From the NCBI GenBank assembly GCA_029207755.1, contig JARCOQ010000007.1:42923656-42987655 (forward strand): 64,000 nt of DNA, in the 5' to 3' direction. Position numbers and translations under genes: made by a program. This document shows, piece by piece, positions 35,521 through 48,400 of the stretch (position 1 is its first letter; each line of letters begins with the position of its first letter). Source of the stretch: Chamaea fasciata (Eukaryota; Chordata; Aves; Passeriformes; Sylviidae). The notes beneath the pieces were generated by a model that saw only the letters and a list, made by a program, of their open reading frames with translations, searched no databases and was not told where the DNA came from.

Positions 35521-38500
35521 TTATTGCATTAATTCCTTGGAACTTGCAGTTTCTCTTTGCCTGTTCTGTCCTGTGCAGAGAGATCAGGGCCCTTATGTGA
35601 TTGCTCAGAAAAAAGAAATAGATGTTACTGCAATATCTTATGCAGAGCTGGGAGATGAAAAACATTAACAACAACAGTATGTCATACATACTGTATAATG
35701 CGTGAACTGATTTTTTATGCTGCTCAGAAACTCTTTGTTCCAGAATAAAAACAACAAAGCAAAGAAATTAGTTGTTTACTAACAGCCTTAGAATGTCTTT
35801 ATTCTTCAATAGAAAGGAACTGATGGTGGTTGTGAGTGAGCTGGAGAATATATTCACATGTATTCCTGAGGTGCTACATTTTTTCTTTAATGAGTGATCA
35901 TAAACGCCTCTTTCATATGTCATGTCTAAAAATCTGCTCTTACCACTAAAAATCTAGTGTGTGGCTTAGCAAATTAGGTGTATTCTGTTGGTTTTAAAAA
36001 CAGTATCTCCTTTATCTCTGGCGGAAAATTATGGTGCTAGTGGTAGTGATGCCTGTCAGAAGTAGTGGTCTTCACTAAGTTATCCTTTCCATGGACTGTA
36101 ATGCTGCCCAGAGTCCCTCTGATAATTTAGGCTGTAGCCCTCTGAGGTATGTGCGGTTCTGATTCGACTTGGTGTGAGGTTTGGCAGATGTACCATGCCA
36201 TGAAGGAGGGGTCTGCTGCACTAGTACTCCTTATTTGACACATTTGAGGATCTCTCCGTGTAATTCAGTTTGCTCCTCTGCTCCATGAATCAGAGCCCCC
36301 AAAGGCCTTCAGCAGGATAATATTTTTAAATACTGTGAGTACCCTTGACAGTGTCACCTTGATACAGTGTCAGCTGATAAGACAGACCTACCTGTCTCTA
36401 CATTAAAAAACATTTGCACATAAACAAAGTAATAAATACTAGAGTCATATGAAGCATGAATGTTTAACCAGTAATCAAGAAAATGCTTTTAAATCATTGC
36501 TGTTCACATAGATTTTTGATTTTGTAAGCAGGAGGTTAGAGGAGCAACTTTAGGAGCAGGAGTGCTTACTGAATAAGCTTTTCAAAGGAAAGGGTCCCCA
36601 TAACCTTACAGCATGGCAAAGAGCTAAATAATTTTAGTATCTATCCTGTGTGGAAAGGGGATGCAGTGAAGTGGATTATCACAGGCTCTCCTTCACTTAC
36701 ATGTTCATGGAGAGTTTTCTTGTGAACCTGTAAATCTATGTCAAGAATTGTGCAAAGTATGAGGTGTCCAAAACTCACAACAGGCAGAAAAACAAAACTT
36801 CCAAAAAACTGTTTTCCACCACTTCTGAATCCAAGTTTAGTCTTTCTGGACTTACCAGCACAACTAAAAGATGAATTAATTATATTAATTATGTCTAGTT
36901 TTATAAAAATAAACCAGTGAGTTTGAATAGAAATATTCTGTGTATGGGAGCATTTTGTTTTATGATGCCTGATACATGAAGTTGATTTTCTCAGATGCGG
37001 GTTTCCAGTCTGCCTACTATACAGCTTTCCCATTTCCCATGTTTTAGAGACATGGCTGAGGTAAGATTAAATTTTTCCTCTTATACTCCTGGTAGTTTTC
37101 TTGTTCTGTGTTATATGTAGCAGTGCAGGAGGGGAGAGTGAAAAAACAAAGAAGAATCCAGTCTTTCCAACAGGATCTTGCTTTGTGATGGATTGCATTG
37201 CTTTTCAGTGCTTCAGTTTCTCCAGCTGCAAAATTGCTCTTCCTTTGTTTAGCAAGCTGACATAATGGCATAAGCTTGGCTCATAAAAGTTAAATGTACC
37301 TTGTAAGTAGAACTTGTGCTGTTCTGTAGCAGGGAAATCATGAAGGGCATGTTCTAAAGGCATAGTCAAAGGACCCATCCTAGGATGGGTTGCCATCCTT
37401 AGATTGCTTTACAGTGGTTTGCTTGCTTGTATTATATGTCCATCTGTTTGGAACTTGAATTTACTTGGTAGAAAGTAAGAAGCAGAAGGACCTGACCCAG
37501 TGGCTGAGTTTGGGAGGCGGTGCCTAGGATGCAGCTGTACCTTATAGGGCACAGGGGCTGTGAGCTGCCACAGAGCAGAGCTGGGGACAAACATGGTTTG
37601 AGGCAGCTCCACTATTTGCCCACGTGAAGACCTGGAATTTGTTTCTGTCTGTGTTTCCCGTTGCTGTTAAATAGAAGTGCTTCTCAGGGACTTGGGTAGA
37701 TGTCCAGGTGGCATATCAAAGGATGGTGACAGTAAGAATTACTGAAGAGAAGCAAGAACACAATCTGACTGATAGGTCCTCCGTGGAAATGTGTATCTTT
37801 TTTTCTTTTTTTTAGTAAGAGTTGAACACATGGAGAATATTGCAAGAGAAATTTTGCAGGAGTGAGCATGCAAAGCAGAGGGAACACACAGGAATATTTG
37901 TTTTAAACACTATTGTCCTGGCAAAAAATATTTATGGTGTAGGAGACTGGACTGAAATGACTGTTTATGGCACTACTTGTAATTGACTTTTTAAGAAACC
38001 TTTTTTGACCTGCTGGCAAGCATTTGAAAAAACTCTCAGTCTAGAGGGAAAAGAGATTTATGTGGCTATTTTCTTTATATTGTGTAATATACAAACTGTT
38101 TGTTTCCTGAATAGAAGCTTGCGATTAAAACAGATTAGAAAATGTCTGGGAGATTTTTATGAGGAAAGAAGTGTGTATGGATGGGTTGGTTTTCCAAACA
38201 TGAGTTTCTTTTGTAGGTTCTTTATAATAGCTGAATTTCCCTTTAGGGTCCACAATGCAGTGTACACAATTATTTATGAGATGCTGAAGTATGATAAATA
38301 GAGATTTCAGACATTAAAAAACACCTCTAAACCCACCCAAAGAAACCTCAGGATGTATTGCATGCCTGCTTCGTATTAACCCTGACCTTTATAATGAAAC
38401 TCAGAGTAAGCAGAAATACAAAAGAAGTTATGCTCATGGTATATAAGTAAAATAGCAGAAGCATGTTCAATGTGATGGCCTGACATGATAAATCTTGTTC

Positions 38501-39818
38501 TACCTTTTATGCAGTTATCCTAATCATTGTAAGTGCTGAATTTGATCTTCATCAACCCTGCCAGAAGAAACAAATTCATAGAATAAGAATGTATCACCAG
38601 GGTCAGTGAATTCATCCAGTTCTCACACAAATCTGTAGGAGACATTTAGTCTATAAAAGTCTAGGGAGCAAACCTGCCTCAAGCCCACACACTTCACAGC
38701 ATAAGCTCTGCATCTGGAGGGGACCAAAAGCTGTAACCCTGATGTGTGTCCCGTACCTGAGTGTTCTGCAGTGTTGGAGAAACTTGAACAATACCACCCA
38801 TGGTTACTGTTCCTTCTTCATAATTTAAAAGAAGGGTGACTTGATTTTTATTCCCTTTTTACAAGAACTATTAAAAATGTTCAAATTTCTTCCTAAATGC
38901 CCTTTAAAATGTTTTAAAATGCTTTTAATGAGTTCTTTTTGTTACCGCAACAATGCTTTTGGGATGAGTTGTCTGCAATACATTCTCTTACATCTTTTCT
39001 GTGTCTTTAGGTGTTAGAAGACCTTTCAGCTGGCCTTTTCCCATGCTTCTTAGGTCTAGCTTAGCCAGTTTCTTACACTCGGTGTGTGCTTTACATTTGC
39101 TGCATAGTTCCCATGGCCTCTCTTCTTCCTCATCTTTGACACTGTATAACAAATGGTTCTGTGCTCTGTTTCGTGGCTACCTCAGCAATCTGTACAGGGT
39201 CGTGGGAAAGGAGGAGAACTGTGATGTTCTGTGATGAGAACTGCATGCCAGCAGCTATGGCTGAATGTTTTCTGCTTGGTGTGCTGTGGGGAAAGTGCAC
39301 TCTATTCTCCTGCCTGGTGCTTTGGGCTCCCCAGTTCACCACAGACAGATTTATTTCAGATGCAGCACTCAGGGTGTGAAGGGACAAGCCAGGAGAAAGG
39401 TAGATGTGAACAACATCTACAGAGCCATACTAACCAGCATATTTGGGGTGGGCTTTTTTGTGGTGACTTTGGATCCTTACTCTGCAGCTGCTGAAGGAGG
39501 TGTCTTACATACCTGTGAAGCTGTGCAGTCTGGAAAGCTGTGTCATGGGACTGCCTTTTGTGAACAGCTCTTGCTCTGATATCTGCTTTTGATTTTACTG
39601 GCATCTTGGGTTGGCTCTTATTTCTTGAGGGAGTTCCTGGGCCTCAATTTTCAGCAACCTTGTAACATACCAAGCCAACTGAATGAATAAATGTACATAG
39701 AATAAACAGGCAGAGTTAATGCCAAGAAATGTGCTGGCATTCAGACCAAAGCAAAATGCTGTTCAAACACAGAATATTGCTGAAGCTCTTGGAACTTACT
39801 TCAAAAATCCAAAGCAAA

Positions 39819-39849
<31 letters not shown>

Positions 39850-42800
39850 TATCTAAAAGGTAAAAAACAGGTTCAACCCACCAGATATTTCTGAAGAAGG
39901 GCACTCCACTTTGACCCTAACATTAAACATGCATGTGGCACACTTGGTATTTACAGAGCAATTACAGAGTATTTACACATTGAACAGTGTACAGGGACTC
40001 TCCTCCCTCCTTTACTGTAGTTAGCTTTCATGTTCATGTGTTCATGCACTGACACTGATTGTTTTTGGCTTTTCATGTACCAAGAATGGACAGTAGTTAG
40101 AGAAAGATACTTCTTCAGATAGTGTGTTTTTCTTGTTCATTATTTTGTTTGTTGCCTCATTTCAGGACAGAATGTTTTACCATCTCCTGCTACTTGAACA
40201 CACAGCATCATCTCCCATTGGAATTCCTAATCTTAGTATATCTGTCCAGATATTCAGATTCAGTATTTTGGTCTCACTGGCACACCCTAATAAACATGGA
40301 AGCCAAACTGTTCCTGAGAGGGAGGTATTTCTGAAACCCTAAAGAGTTAGTGTTGTTATAGTGGGATTTACTTACTGCTATCTCTGCAGCTTCTCATGTG
40401 AGCTTGGATGATTTTGTCAGACTTTTTGCCCTTCAAATTCTTTATACAATTAGCATGCCCAATTTTTCTGTTGGGAAGTGGATGAGCAAATACCAGAGCT
40501 ATTGCTGGGAATCTTCTGGCATTAGCTGATATCCAAAATGTGACAAAACCACTTTTTTTCTTGCTTTTTCCAACCTTGTGTCCTTAACTTGTAAAATATT
40601 CCAGGATTCTCTCTGTACAAATAATTGAGTGGATTTCAAGCTTGATTGAGATCCCTAGGGATTATTCTAATAAAGGAAAAAAGACATATTAATATATCTT
40701 GCAGAGGAAGATTCACAAGTCTTTCCCTCCATGTTTGTTTTTGATCTGATCCATCCATTAAACTTTGCCACGCCCACACCTAAAATGTGACATTCACACC
40801 CCTGAGATCCTGCTCTGTCTGTCACTTTCCCAGTGCAGTCAGTTGGAGTTTTGTCTCTGACTCCTGGTGCAGCAGAAACAAGGTCTGTCAGCATGGAGAG
40901 AGGAGCCCTTGGAGGCAGCTCTTTTGTCTGGAGATCCTCTCTCATCTCTCTGTAATTTTTATTTCATCTCACCCCCAGGGAAAAGGTGCTTTCACAAGCC
41001 CTTTGGTCAAAGAAGGTACCTTAGCTGTCAACTCTTAACACATACATGAAGAGAATATTTGTTGGTGTGAAATACATGCAAAATACAGCAGGCATTATAA
41101 TATACTGAACAAATCTACATGAGACAGACAGGCATACAGAAGTTCCCTCTAGTTCTAAATTCCTTAGTTCTTGCTCTGCGTTCTTGGCTTGTCTTTTTTC
41201 AGGGCAACAGAATAGTATTTTTTACTTATTTTAATATAATATTTATAATTTCAGGTCTTGATTTAGAGGAATTGATGCATTCATTTAATTAAAATAGGAC
41301 TTGGTATTAGCGCAATAAAAATTAAATTACAAGCTGTTCACTATTCCTTGGGAAATATTAAGATTTATACGAATGCCTCCAAAATCAAGTATTTTAAAAC
41401 TGGTACTTTCTAGAGTTAAACTGGGAAACATGATTTTGTTTAATTTAGGGTGTAATTATGCTGAGTAGTTTTTTTACTTGAATTAAACTTTCTTAGTTTT
41501 GAGCCATATTTCCACTGTATACCACTGCACACTCCTTGATAAGTGTACTCTTAAAAAAATCCTCAATTCTTTCTTGGAATCCAATGAACCCCATGAGACA
41601 TGAATTTTGTTTCCAGAATTGTTGCAAAAAAGGAGGCAAATGGAAGCTGAAGCTGATTTTCATTATCAAATTTCTGTAAAAGTATGGAATGATGATATTT
41701 CATTCCTTGACATAAGGTATTTAATTCCTGCTGTAATGATGAGAGTCGTGATAATCCTGTTTCATTAGGAATATCTGAAAAGAGTAATTTATTCTCATAT
41801 AAATTCTAAAGTTGACAAGCTGAGAGTCCTTAGCTAGATTGTCTACAGCTTGAGTGCTACCTACTGACATGCTTTCATAGCCCTTGGTTTTGACTGTTTG
41901 AAGAGCCACTACTGTGTTTGTAATATCAAAAGTTTACACCAGTTTTTAAAGTGTATTTGCAAAACTTCCCTCAAACTTAGAAGTTCCATTTAGTTTTAAA
42001 AACTAGAGATATTGAATTAGTAGCATAACATTTTTATCTTTCTTTCTATATTCCTTTCTTTTTGTTAGTGGAAGAAAACCACTGGAGGTTTGTATTTTGT
42101 TTATACTTTTTTCTTTCTCAATGCCATTTCAAGACTTATACCTCCAAAAAGCTGTACTGTCAGATGGGAGTAGAGAAAAGTGATAAGAAAGCAGTGAAAG
42201 GAAGTCTGAAGGCTATTTAGTATGTTGCATTCAATTGCAGGAAAATGTGAGAAGGGGAGGGACAATAAAAGTAATGAAAATCTTTTGAAGCACATTTTGT
42301 TAGGTTTTGGGGACAAGCTTGACAGGAAATTTTATCTTTTGGAGATAGGAAAATTATTGGGGAGTTTTTGACAGAAATACTTCTCTTTCTTCTTCCTTTC
42401 CATATTAACTTTTAGCCCTTTCAGAGACTCAAGAAAAGAGAGCACAGAGCCCCAAAGGCCTTGTTTCTAGTCTTGCTTAATACAGAGGAATTGCTGGGTG
42501 GTTTGAAAAAGCTAGCTCTTCTGTTAGACCAGTGAATCTCCTTGGCAGGGGAGATCATAAATGAAATTTTAGCCATTGGGGAGCAACAGGTTGCCATAGA
42601 GAAAACTTCTGAGTTTACTTCGAGCTCCTGTTTTTCTGTAGTTTATCACGGAGTGCAGTTCTGCTGTTTCATGGGGTAATGGGCTCTGACCGCAAATTGC
42701 CTTTAGAAGCAACCATTTACCAATATTCACTACCACAGATAGCAAAAATATGAATAGCAATGCCAGCAGGTTTCTGTGCACTCTGTCTTTCTGACACTAT

Positions 42801-44397
42801 TCATTAAATACAGCATATTTTCTCACAAATGGTCAATTACTGCTGTTAACAAATGGCTTATCTGCATTAATAGAGTCTTGTGTGAGAACTAGCAAAGATA
42901 ATCAATTTCTCAATCTTTATAGGTTTCAGTAATCCCTTTGTGTCATGGCATTTACAGTTTTCTGGGTTGAAAAAATGGGGAGGATTTTCACAAACCTGAC
43001 TGTAAGAAATATCTGACAGTATTTCACTAGGCCCATACATATGGCATTATTCTTTACTTAAAATTGTCTATTGCTCACAAGGCTTTCCGGAGTGTTTTAA
43101 CTACCTGAAAATGTTGGAAAAAAATCTGTTGTGGTTGGGCTGATGAAAGAGGTTGATCCAGCAGCTCTAGATGTCTGATTCCTAAAGTTTACAAACACTT
43201 AGGTCTTGTTAAGAACTATAATGAGAAGTGTTATCTCAGTATAGATGGGACTTGCTATTTAATAATAATATTTAGTATTTGAAAATGACTAAGATTGCTG
43301 AGCAACTGCTGAAGTATGAAAATGAGGATCCTCAGTGTAGACATTCAAAGACACTAAAGGAGACTGTCAAAGAACAATTAGCCAAAATCTACTTGGTACC
43401 CCAGAATCTATTGTTGATATGTCTAAACAAAATCTGTCTTCGTCATTTTCCCTGTTAATTATCCTCTTAATTCCAAAGTGGATGCCAAGGAGGACAGTGT
43501 CTCGTGTATGCTTCATGGTATAGAAACAGGTACTGACCAAAGAGAAGTCACAACTCTGCTGAATGCTGAGGAGATAGACAAGGTGTGGCAAGAATCCCTA
43601 GCCCAAACCCGTAGGTTACTTTAAAGACTGCTTTCACTGGTGTGCACTTGCCTACTTGGGGGAGCCTCATTCCAGAGACATCTGCTCTGCAATCACCCAT
43701 ATGCAAATGGATTTATGCCCATACAGAAGAATAGAAGTCCTTACAGGAGAAGGGGAGTCAAGAATGAATTTTATGCTTTTTTATTGCCTTATCCCACCAC
43801 CCAGCTACAGATATGCTTAGTGGTAAAAGTTGAGCATGACACTTCATCATGCAGTAAGAAGAGAGACTCTGTGCATGGCACAATGTGTCAAAATTTAAGA
43901 TGCAAAGCCAGCTAAAGTCACACAGTTGCTTTGGCAGAAGTGGTGGGCATGATGGTGTATGTAACCTCCTCCTCAGCACTCCACAAAGAGAATTCAAATC
44001 CATCCCCATCTAGTTTGGAAAGGGAGCAAAAGTAATAGAGAAAGAGATGATCTGTAGGATTCATTTTAGCAGTATTTCCCTTGTCTCCTGAGGATTCTTT
44101 TTGTACTCTGTTGAAGAGACAAGACATTATGCAGATAGTTTGAAAAATAGCATTCTCATGAATATAAAATAACTGCAGAGATGAGGGTGCTGAACAGTCA
44201 CTATTAGGCCAAGGGCAGAAGTGTGTGATGCCCTCCATCAGACTCTACTGTGCAATGTGAATTGTTTGTAGGCTGAGGGAAAGTTCTGAACTGGTTGCAT
44301 TGGATGAAAAGAATGACTCCCCACATATTACCTCCACATAATGCATTTATGTACTGCTGTCAGAAAGCAGATTTTAGGCTGGGAGTTTTAAGAGTGT
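35521..44397. other. Non-coding stretch, no gene recognised
   Basis: Almost 9 kb of AT-rich sequence. The overlapping frames near 39,130-39,604 on both strands share the same moderately GC-rich patch and have no conserved domain. The 36641-37033 minus frame is also featureless. There is one (AT)n microsatellite, listed separately. Confidence 0.5.
39816..39852. repeat. Poly-A followed by (AT)n microsatellite
   Basis: About a dozen A residues run straight into roughly 13 AT dinucleotides. It is length-unstable and a likely population-variable marker. Confidence 0.9.
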
Positions 44398-45478
44398 CCA
44401 ATACTGAGGCCAGTGTTGTTTACCTTACTCATCCATGGCTTGGATGAAGGGGCAGATGCCTCCTCAGTAACTTTGCTGGTGTCACAAAGCTGGGAGGAGT
44501 GGCCCATACCCTGCAGTTCTGTGCAGCCCTTCAAAAGAACTTTATAGGTTGGAGAAATGGGCAGAGAGTCACAGAATCGTTAGGACTGGAAGGAACCTCT
44601 GGAGATCACCTACTCCAACGCCCTGCCAGGCAGTGTTACCTGCAGCAGGTTATGCAGGAACTCATCCACGTGGATTTTGAAAGTTTCCACACCAGGGGAC
44701 TCCACAACGTCCCTGGGCAGCCTGTTCCATCTGAAATTCAACAAAGGCAAATGAAGGGTCCTGCATCTGGAGAAGAATAATCCATGCACCAGCACAGGCT
44801 ACGGGGTGACCTGCTTGTAGAGCAGGTCTGTAGAGAAGGATCTGAGTTTCCTCATAGACAAGTTGTCCATGAGCCAGCAGTGTGCCCTGGGGGCCAGGGA
44901 GGCCAATGGTATCCTGGGGTGCACTAGGAAAAGCATTGCCAGTAGGTGAAGGGAGATGATCCTGCCCCTCTACTCACCCCTCGTGAGGCCACAGCTGGAG
45001 TGCTGTGCCCAGTTCTGGGCTCCTCAGTCCAAGAGAGACTTGGAGTCCCTGAAACAAGTCCAGTGGAGGGCGACAAGATTAAGGGTTTGGAACATCTCTC
45101 TCATGAGGAAAGTCTGAGGGACCTGGACCTGTTAAACCTTGAAAAGAGGTGGCTGAGAGGGGAGGATATAAAGTGGAAGGATCCAGGCTTTTCTTAGTAG
45201 TGCCAACCAATAACACAAGAGGCAGCAGGCATAAACTGATGCACTGGAAGTTCCACCTGAAAATAAAGAAGAATTTCCTTACTGCACAGGTGACTGGGCA
45301 CTGGGACAGATTGCCCAGAGAGGTTTTGGAGTCTCCCTCACTGGAGAATCTCTTCAAGAACAGGATGTAATTCTGTGCTATGTGCTTTAGGATGACCCAG
45401 TTTGAGCAGGGAGGTTAGACCGAGACCACACACAGTGATCCTTTCCAACCTTTTTCATTCTGTAATTCTGTGATCCTG
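44398..45478 (+). repeat. CR1 LINE fragment, plus orientation, interrupted
   Basis: About 920 bp of CR1 once the inner element is set aside. The left part (44398-44568) covers an ORF2 segment with AACTTTGCTGGTGTCACAAA and CTGGGAGGAGTGG. The right part resumes at about 44,731 with AAATTCAACAAAGGCAAATG and continues through TGGAGTGCTGTGCCCAGTTC, CAGTGGAGGGCGACAAGATT, GACAGATTGCCCAGAGAGGT and GTGATCCTTTCCAACCTTTT to the terminal ATTCTGTAATTCTGTG near 45,470. Continuity of CR1 order on both sides of the interruption shows that one element was split. Frames are broken by stops and indels. Confidence 0.92.
44569..44730 (-). repeat. CR1 3' fragment nested in opposite orientation
   Basis: Starts TCACAGAATCGTTAGGACTG and runs through GAACCTCTGGAGATCACC, CATCCACGTGGATTTTGAAA and CCCTGGGCAGCCTGTTCCA, all typical of a CR1 3' end read in reverse. 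It is 160 bp long and 5'-truncated. The host CR1 resumes directly afterwards, having lost a few bases at the junction. The CR1 family of this insert must have been active after the host copy had landed. Confidence 0.88.
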
Positions 45479-48400
45479 TAAAGTGACTTCAGATTACAAT
45501 ATCCAGGATTTGGCCTCTTTAATCATTCATATACCCTTAAAATACCCAGTGGTATCCCATAACATAGTTTTCCACATGTAACTGTCTTTTCCTTTATATT
45601 TTCTAAGTGGCATATTTTGTGTCTGCCTCTTCATGTTGCTATGGATGGTATTTAGAAACTGTTCCTTCCTAGCCTGAACTAATTGCCTTGTTAAATTTAA
45701 TCTCAATGAAATAAAAATACTACCTCATTAATACTGAGCCTAACCTTCCTGCTAATTACCATCCTTAGCAAAGGGTTAAGCATCATGCTACTTTACTTTT
45801 ATAGCTGGCTATACTTTTCTGATTGGTCTCATTAGCACTGACTGCCTTTGAAAAGGCTTTTCAATTAATGTAATTTTCACATATTTCTTCACCTTCCAAT
45901 TATGTTGGAATGCATGTTGATTGGGAAGAAATGGTGTGTTATGGGAATTGTGGAATGAGGAACTACCAAGTAAGTCAGCACAGCTTATTTTCCAGTAAAG
46001 GGTATTTTTATTAACCTTCTGTCTAATTAAAATAATTGTTCAACTAAGTAAAATTTTTTCAGAGTTTAGTGACATTATTAATCAGTGTTTTTGCTGTATG
46101 TAGTAGGTGTTGAATATGAAAATATGGATGTTCTTTCAAGTCTTAAGTCACAGCTCCATATGGTGCTAGATGAAGTCACTTAGAAGGTGAGAGGACAATG
46201 AAAAAATTTAACTTTTCAAAGAATTTTTAGAGACTTCAGGACCTTGATTCTGCAAATTTCTGGACAGAGAATATATTGTCATCTACGCACAGTTCTAAGC
46301 ACTCTCAGTTCAGGGAAGTTGTGAGTGTTATTCTGACAGGAAGAATCTAATCTAGCTATTGTAGCTACTTACCTTGTGGTCTTGTTCTTAGCTGAATGTC
46401 ATGTTAACTGACTAGCTAATTAGCCAGCTAGCTTCTGTGAGATCACCACTGAGAAATGGAGAATTCTCCTGTCTTGCCTCCTTTACTCTGATCAAATCCC
46501 TCTAAGCGTCCTTAGACATCTCATCTGTGTAACTTCTGAATGGTAGAGCTGTTGAATTTGCATCCACTCCTAATATACAGGATCTCTTATAACTATCAGC
46601 TGTGCTACTGTTTTTGTGCATCAGTGCAGGTGCCATATTGTGAAGAGCTCAGAGATGACCCAACAGGGATATGATTTATATTTGAACTAGATACCTGTTA
46701 ATTGGATGATTCCCAAGTAGGTTGACAAATAACCTCCTTTAGTAGCCCTTGAACCCTAAGTCATTTGGACTCATCATATGGGTTTCATTAAGAATCATAA
46801 ATTGAAGGCAGTAGAAGGAAACATGAATATATTTGTGCACCATGGTGGCCTGAAACCCTCTCTGAATATGGTTCTTCTTCCTTACTAGAGGAAAGAGGGG
46901 GATGACTTGTATCAAAAAAACTTTTCCTGAGAGATGACAGTAGACAGAGGGTGAATACCCCTTCTAACAGCATTGTGAAGCAGTCAGGTGGATCTTACAG
47001 CCTGTCTGTGTAGCAGCTTGACTGTGATAATGATGCAGGAAACAAAGTTAATGTCTGTGGGTGAAAAGAGATAACACTTCTAAGAAATGATAAGGAAGGA
47101 GGTGCTTAGATCCTGAAATTTTGGGCTGAATTACCAACCCCGAAATCTGAATCTTGATTTACTACAGCAAATGAATATTCTTACCAGCAGGAGTACTCAG
47201 AAAAATTAATCATGTAAAAAATGCACTCTGTTTTTTATCCTCCAGAAAGCCTTAGGGATTTGAAGTCTCTAGAAATTGAAACTATAAGAAAAATCTCAGA
47301 TATCAATATATGCAGTAAGCAGGAAGATAATAAAAGTGCAAGGTGCAGGGGCACCTTCTCTTGCAGCTGCTTTACCAGCCAGTCTTAGCAAAGCGCTGGT
47401 GATTTTAAAGACATTAGACTCTTTTGAGGGGAATGTCTCCTTTTTTTGGGCTCTCTGTCATGATTGTGCATTGCAGGATTTAGGTCTCTAGCAAGAAAAC
47501 AACATTTTTGAACTCATTATAGGGTTTCTCTTACCTCATTGAAAACAGAAAGTGAAGACAAGGTGTGTGTTTATATTATGGTTATTAAAAGAAAAAAGTT
47601 TTTCTACTTTGTGGAACTTCTGACTTTAAAACAGCAGGGAATCATTTCCTATGCAACATCCTCATCAGATAAAATGTTCACAGATAGTACTCTTTGATCA
47701 CTTCTGCATGAGACTCAGTATAACAAAGTATATATATCCTCTGAATATGATCTGTTATTGTAAATAAGATAACCACACTACATAGGGTGAAAATGTAGAG
47801 GTGAAGCTTCCAATTTTTCTGGTCAGGATGTAAGCAATCAAAACCTGAAACACAGCTTCTAGAAAATTTATGTTGACATCATGTGACTTCTCTGAGTCAG
47901 AGCACAGTGCAGTGCAAGAGTAGCATACACACAAGACTGTCATATTGGGTCTACAGAAAGCAGCTGCTGTGAGAAACTAAGCCTGCCTTAGGAAACTCTT
48001 GGAGGCACTTGTGATACTGAGTGCACTTTCATGTTTTCTGCATCTAATCAGTTTGGTTTTTTTCTCGAGATTTGCAGTCTGCATTTATTCCCAGCAGATA
48101 ATACTGAACACACTGGCTCCCCGTATGCCTCACTGCTAAGGTGAATATGCTTAATACCACTGTCTGTGAAGAGAGCTTCCAAACTGCTGCCTGAGGTCAC
48201 TCATCCCATGCTCACACGGCTAGAACGATATCTGGGACAGAGCCCTCTGCGGGTCACGTTCTCCCGGCGCTAAGGAGCCTTATTTCCGTGGAGGTTTTTA
48301 TAGAGCTGTTTGGTGAACTACAGCATATCCACTGCCACAGACAGTGACTCACACAGAACTGCTTCAGTGGAGACAGATTTGCCATAATCCAGGCATAGTG

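Noticed and set aside
39130..39604. Cluster of overlapping frames on both strands
   Set aside because: Mutually overlapping frames in a mildly GC-rich patch are typical of chance; none has a motif.
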